The notes under the pieces were generated by a model that was not told the origin of the DNA, searched no databases, and saw nothing but the letters and a program-made list of their open reading frames with translations. This document shows, one piece after another, positions 59,001-64,000 of a stretch of 64,000 nt of DNA. The position numbers were made by a program, and so were the translations under genes. Position 1 is the stretch's first letter. Every line of letters starts with the position of its first letter. The stretch spans positions 13,809,426 through 13,873,425 of the forward strand of contig NC_135263.1 in NCBI RefSeq assembly GCF_964204865.1, in the 5' to 3' direction. This DNA is from Styela clava. Taxonomy: Eukaryota > Chordata > Ascidiacea > Stolidobranchia > Styelidae.

Positions 59001-60631
59001 GATTATGCTCACGAGGTGAAAAATCTTCTTGCAGTAGATAACATTAAAGATTTTAGCGTGTAAGGTCCAGCACAATAAACAGCATTTCTGCAAACGTAAC
59101 CGAGTGGTATAAACTATTGTTAAGCTCCGTTTCGATTTAATATACTTTCTTCGTTCTATTGAACGCATTGTTTTGAGATACACAGTACAATGATGTCACA
59201 TCATAATGATTCATTACTCGTTGGTTTTCCCGGCCTGTCTATACTACATTTGTGATGCCCCTAAATTTTGCAAGATAGTAAGTTTTAGCATTTAGCATCA
59301 GTAGCTACTCGAAAATGAGTAGGCCGTCAAAAAATTTTCGCGTCTTGGTGTAAACTTGTAAAGGGTCGTTTAAATGGTCCGATATCTGAAATCCTAGTGC
59401 GGCAATCTATCACAGAATGTAATGTTATGGATATACCCCAACCTTCATCTTTTTCTTAAACTTATTCCTAAAAATTCCCTCATTTTATTTAAACGTTACA
59501 ACGGCTGAAAAGCCTGAAATATCATTTTTTCATTCTTCACAGAGGGCGAGATACGAGATATCCTCGAAAAACCGGGACGTGGCAGAATTCGAAACGTTTG
59601 ACTCGTATTTGGATTTTTATCTCGACAGAGTGAACAGATCCACATCTCTAAACACCTCAACCACACTCTACAATCATATGTCTAATTATTATAAAGATCA
59701 CGCTGCTACGTTGTTAACAACAGGATTTTATTCAGTTTTTCTTCCTCGGTGGACTGAACTGTTCAACTCGTCACGTCTCATGGTTATCAGTGGGGAAGAT
59801 ATTTTGAACAATCCCGGAGTGCAGGTAGACCTTTTTAAACACAATTTGCCGATTATAATGTTCAAAAGGATTTTGGGACTTTCCAACATTGAAAGCTGTC
59901 GCGCGGTTAAAATTGAAAAAAAAACGCCCAGTGAGTCAATGTAGCCTAGATATCAAGTATCGGCAGAGCTGCAAAGCTCGTGAAAGGGGACAAGAAACCA
60001 ACCAGTCGCGGCCCGGATTGACCTTAGCTTTTCTTTGTGACATTACGTGTATAGCGCGAATACCGTAAATAGTTATTCGCGCGGCTAGCTCACAAATGAA
60101 GCAACATCCGATTTCTTCATAACAGTGAATAAAATAAAAGTTTGTAAAGGTCCAACCTGCGCTTTATGCTATATTCAGATGATGTAACACAGTAACTCTT
60201 TAACTCCATGATTAACTTACGCTCGTGAAAGGAAAAGCACGAAGACGTGTTTCAGTTGCATTTGCATGCGGAATTAATGTATGTAGCGAAAAACTCATGA
60301 ATTAGTTAACATTTCGTTGCAGATGGAAAGAATACAAGATTTTCTTGGAATACCGAAACTACTTCGTGAAGGTGACTTTGTCAAAAATCCATCAAATGGA
60401 TTTTTCTGTGTCCGACCTTGGTGGAAGAACTACAACTTTACCGCTGAAACTAACTCTGTTGCCGGATGGGAAGAAAATCTTAGTTGTCTGTCGAAAACCA
60501 AAGGTAGAACCCGTCACAAAGACGGTGGGATGGATGCCAACATAAAACATGTAGCCAGGCTAAAGGCGCTTTTCGAGCCTTTCAATGAAGAACTGTACCA
60601 GATGACCGGTATTGACTATAACATGATGTAA
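56044..60631 (+). CDS. Heparan sulfate 3-O-sulfotransferase-like, copy C; six exons, open (374 aa)
   Basis: A diverged member of the same family as copies A and B. Exons: 56044-56152, 58045-58130, 58400-58563, 58841-59015, 59543-59824, 60323-60631. Lengths of exons 3 and 4 (164 and 175) equal those of A and B and all phases agree. Exon 2 was placed by the match of EWEHYSDM to EWNHYLKL; its donor GTCATT is weak, so that border is the least certain. RIRR followed by a hydrophobic stretch in exon 1 gives a type II anchor. GVKKCGT (78-84), E104 in ETFFFN, MEKTPAYF, CDPVKRSFSD (Cys165 for the usual Arg), LPRWTELF, and the C-terminal FFCVRPWW...CLSKTKGRTRH block all fit HS3ST enzymes. NRS, NTS, NSS and NFT sequons suggest luminal glycosylation. 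The gene converges with histone H2A, 222 bases away. Confidence 0.82.
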
Positions 60632-60853
60632 ACATCAGAAGATATTTCTACCAATTGCGGATATTTTGTTTGCCCGTCATATCTAATCCACAACGCTAAC
60701 CCATACTGTCAAATATGCTTATTCTTATGTGCACTGTATTAGATGTATTTATGAGATTAGTTAACGTACCTCAACAAACACTTAAAATTGTGTATAGCAG
60801 TTCAAAACGTTACATTAAATTGATGAAATGCATTAGTCAAAATGCATTAGAAA

Positions 60854-61243
60854 TTAAATGCTTTGCGACATTGGTTTGTTTCCAGTCTTTTTCGGTAAAA
60901 GCACGGATTGAATATTTGGTATCACACCTCCTTGGGATATTGTTACTCCTCCAAGTAGCTTATTTAATTCTTCGTCGTTTCTAATGGCAAGCTGTAAGTG
61001 ACGAGGTATTATTCGGCTCTTTTTATTATCTCTGGCAGCATTTCCCGCTAATTCAAGTACTTCAGCACTGAGGTACTCTAATACGGCTGCGAGGTATACT
61101 GGTGCACCTGCTCCGACACGCTCAGCATAATTGCCTTTTCTTAGAAGCCGATGTACTCGTCCCACAGGAAATTGCAGCCCAGCTCGAGATGATCTTGTTT
61201 TAGATTTAGTCTTATTCTTGCTGCCCTTGCCTCTTCCAGACAT
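60854..61243 (-). CDS. Histone H2A (129 aa, intronless)
   Basis: Core nucleosomal histone. The histone fold is nearly invariant: [20 protein letters not shown], then the acidic-patch region, [14 protein letters not shown] and VLLPKK. The N-terminus [19 protein letters not shown] differs from canonical H2A in several tail positions (Ser8, Asn10, Thr12). The tail ends [12 protein letters not shown]: an SQ dipeptide sits four residues from the end, as in H2A.X, but Ser-Ile follows instead of an acidic residue and an aromatic or aliphatic one. I see no histone 3' stem-loop in about 140 bases after the stop, so a polyadenylated or replication-independent variant is possible. It is a single gene with no other histone within the window. 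Family assignment is certain; variant class is open. Confidence 0.95.
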   Translation of the reverse strand: MSGRGKGSKNKTKSKTRSSRAGLQFPVGRVHRLLRKGNYAERVGAGAPVYLAAVLEYLSAEVLELAGNAARDNKKSRIIPRHLQLAIRNDEELNKLLGGVTISQGGVIPNIQSVLLPKKTGNKPMSQSI

Positions 61244-61818
61244 GTTTACAGAAGTTATCCGACAATGCTAAATTAAGATCACCAAACGGACGACCCGACC
61301 GACTGTACCGAGAAATGCAAATGGAGCAAATAATTGACGGCGACGAATGTGATAATTATTATTAGTTTTAACGGTGACTGATTTTTGTGAAGGATGCAAC
61401 AGAGCATGAAATATTGATAGAAACATGCTCGTATTCTTGTTCACTTACAAATAGAAAGCAGGAAGATTTTTCAGAAAAATACAAATAGAATTCAAACTTA
61501 TAGTTATACTAGTTGGGAAAAATCAAGGACCTTGTATTGAACGTTGATATTTTATTGGTAAAATGATATTTAAAATATGAACGCGCGAAGTGCAATACAC
61601 AACATATTTATAAAGTTTTTGTAAATTACTAATAGCCTATAATGTATATATATATGATAATAAAATTCATTTATCAAATGTTTAGTTTCGTAAATTTTGA
61701 CATGAGAACTTTAATAAATTTTTTAAAAACCGGTATTTTAAACTTGACATTGTCAATCCACTTTTGTAAATCGATCCTACTGAAATCCTCATTGACTGTC
61801 ACCACTATATATATATAC
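61244..61818. other. H2A promoter region and intergenic DNA
   Basis: It contains the octamer motif, then AT-rich sequence with a short TATA run at 61805-61818 next to the following transposon. No further gene is seen. Confidence 0.5.
61315..61322 (-). promoter_or_regulatory. Octamer motif upstream of H2A
   Basis: ATTTGCAT on the gene strand, about 72 bases before the H2A start codon. The octamer is a well-known element of animal histone promoters bound by POU/Oct factors. No clear TATA box is visible between it and the start codon. Confidence 0.55.
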
Positions 61819-62571
61819 TAGAAATGTATCGGTATCGGCAATATGGGTCAAATTTTGGGTATCGGTATCGACTAAATGTAGACCTGTATTTCCGATATAT
61901 TTATCTTTTTAATCTGATCCAGGAAGTTTTAAAAAATAAGTTAGAATACTGATGTTGAATTTTTTTTTCTTGGATAAATCGTGAACTATGAGCCATGCAC
62001 GTCCCTACCCCCGCGAGTAGAAACGGAAATCGGATTCTGACCTATTTTTAGCTATTTATTGAACAAACTAGCTCAACTAATTTGGATATTTTTGCTGCCA
62101 AATTTTTATATTGATATTTTTAATACTATCTAGTAATTATGAAGAAATATATCAATTAAATATTAGTTGATTTTCCAATGTGTAAAATACAAAATATGTC
62201 GTTATATTGGCACAAAATCCTGTAACTCAATGTATCAGTTTAATAGGATGAGTAAACATTCGTTTATTATTAACAACCCGCAGTAGCCAACACTATGAGT
62301 TTTTAAATTGAACACCGAGATTACTAGTGTAGGTGCACAATGCATCTGATTCAATTAACGCATCGGGATCCCAAACATCAATTTCTTATTATGTGATATA
62401 TCTCTTTTTCAATCTGAAGTGCACTATGAAAGGGGCTATTGTTTTAATCCATCTGCCCTGCACATTTAATTACACACAATAATTACATAGTATCGGCTTT
62501 TTTGGATATCGGTATCTGCGTTTTTAGTTGGTATCGGTATCAGCGACAAAAGTGGTATCGGTACATCTCTA
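61819..62571 (-). mobile_element. Second copy of the CCGATA-type hAT element, inverted
   Basis: The right end, ggtatcggtacatctcta, is the complement of the left end of the element at 8389. The interior around 62000-62110 (gctcaactaatttgg and neighbours) is the reverse complement of about 9300-9440. Subterminal GGTATC repeats are present at both ends. The flanking eight bases do not match, so the insertion is older, or one end has eroded. About 750 bp, no transposase. Confidence 0.8.
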
Positions 62572-64000
62572 CTGTGGACACTTCTTGTGTATCCATTCTT
62601 GTGTATGTTATATCCAGTGTTGGTTGTAAGACTCCTTCCTTTCAAGCAAGTCATGGGTCGTCCGTATCCATAAATAATTCGATTGCCGAAGCCGAGTCAC
62701 TACACTCCCGAGTCCCAAGTCAGATATCAACATACGAAGAGGACAAATGTACATACTGATTGCTGAATTGTTTAGTAGATTATCTGAAAGAATACATTAC
62801 TAGAGATAACTTTTGAAAATGACAAGACGGTAAAGGATAACGAGAGGAAACTGATTAAGAAAACTGGCCAACTTTATCGGAGCTGTTATATAAAGTCAAC
62901 AACACATTGATCTTTGATATACTATTTTGATTTTTAAAGATTTAGCAAGAGCGCAACCGAGTTGTTCAATTATTGTGATCAAATCGATGTAGTTTTGGAC
63001 TCGTGTTTTGTGTTCAAGAGGTGTATAAATCTCAGTTGTGGTTTTTAATGAAAATTGCGGGATGGCATTCCTGTTCCCTATGACGCGTGCAATATGCCAG
63101 AAAACGAACCAACACGTCACTTCTGTATTATGGAGTCACTGGACGGCATTTAGTGCATAGCCTATGTAATTTAACGTCGGTTGCGTTGTTCTGTTTCAAG
63201 TAACGAGTTTGGGAATGGATATTGATGGAGACCAGCCTGGGGATAGGTGCGTTAACATGATTTTCTATTTTGTATGATCGAAATAATCCTAACATAGTAC
63301 CGAACTTGACTACTGGACTGTGGCGAGGGGATTTCAATTAGGTGTTTTCAACCTTCCATCATTGTTACCGTATTCCACATCACTTTTTTGTTTGGCGTCA
63401 TTTCAAAAAGCTACCGTACCGTACAGCCGTATGATGTTTACTTCGCTACCGGTAGACCCTTTGAAATCCGCCTCAAGAGTTAGACTATATACCTGCAATA
63501 AATACGGTATCATGTTATAGTGTTAACTATTTTCATACCGTACATCTGCAGATCTGTACATGCATCTGCATGAGCTACTATTCAGATGAGGGGTTGTGGT
63601 TCACCATATTCGATAGTCTTATACGGTACTTGATCTGGTTTAATATCCCATGGGATAAGCATGAAAAAAATTGTACCTGCTGACTGAGTGACTGGTAGGG
63701 TGGTGCAGCCAGTCTGCGGACGATTTCATTCAAACCGCTATGAAAAATAAAAACTAATATTTCTAACCCGTTAATTTTTTCACCGTATGTGCATTGGCAT
63801 TTATTCTACACGGTAATCCTCGAATTAACTTTCTACGACTAGGGATTAAAGCTATAGTCTACAAACCATCAAAGTACGACACTCGGAAGACGTGTTTGCG
63901 ACCGAACGACCAGTGTGCGACCGCGGATTTCAAGCCTTGAACATCGCTTATGCTGCGGTGAGACTAGCACATACGCAGCCATGCGTGAAAAAATTGGGCT
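62572..64000. other. No gene recognised
   Basis: Slightly less AT-rich than the rest, with several cgtaccgtac and ataccgt motifs between about 63400 and 63640. The short open frames lack motifs, start context or splice partners that I can recognise. It may belong to a neighbouring gene outside the window. Confidence 0.4.

Overview
The window is eukaryotic, from an AT-rich invertebrate metazoan genome. Evidence: a histone H2A gene with a near-canonical animal protein, six-exon heparan sulfate 3-O-sulfotransferase-like genes with GT-AG introns, and many hAT-type DNA transposons with exact 8-bp target-site duplications (TSDs). A tunicate or similar invertebrate deuterostome is a guess that the sequence alone cannot settle.

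Two gene families, repeatedly duplicated, dominate. The first is an intronless family of about 720-760 residues: an N-terminal CCCH zinc finger, a cold-shock/OB-like segment and an RNB (RNase II/R)-type domain resembling the RNB part of HELZ2/DIS3-like proteins, without helicase domains. I count nine loci. Three are full length and open (4020-6173 minus, 20792-22966 plus, 31347-33617 minus). The others are broken, truncated or fragments (1-1191, 25301-25558, 26312-28502, 45640-46403, 50233-53385, 54920-54961). All full-length copies have Arg where the second Asp of the RNB metal-binding signature is expected. The second family is a type II membrane HS3ST-like sulfotransferase: copy A (13008-16612, nonsense codon in the PAPS 5'-phosphosulfate loop), copy B (40435-44089, open), copy C (56044-60631, open) and an orphan pair of exons (47725-50162).

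Layout: a unit with a minus-strand RNB gene head to head with a plus-strand sulfotransferase occurs three times (4-17 kb, 31-44 kb, 50-61 kb). Plus-strand RNB copies follow it at 20-29 kb and 45-46 kb. The first two units are collinear over about 9 kb including introns and intergenic DNA (about 6.7-16.8 kb against 35.6-44.3 kb). Smaller inverted and direct duplications link the rest. A histone H2A gene (60854-61243 minus) converges on sulfotransferase C. The last 1.4 kb holds nothing I recognise.

Transposons date the duplications: one hAT element (12022-12838 / 39460-40265) is in both units and so predates the copy; another (8389-9648) is only in the first, and the second keeps the empty site. 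A third (50701-52929) splits an RNB pseudogene, and a fourth (17297-19265) carries a minisatellite.

Function is inferred. The RNB proteins look like RNA-binding, perhaps catalytically altered, relatives of the HELZ2 nuclease module. The sulfotransferases should act in the Golgi on heparan sulfate-like chains. The rapid birth-and-death pattern would suit host-defence or allorecognition genes, but nothing in the sequence proves that.
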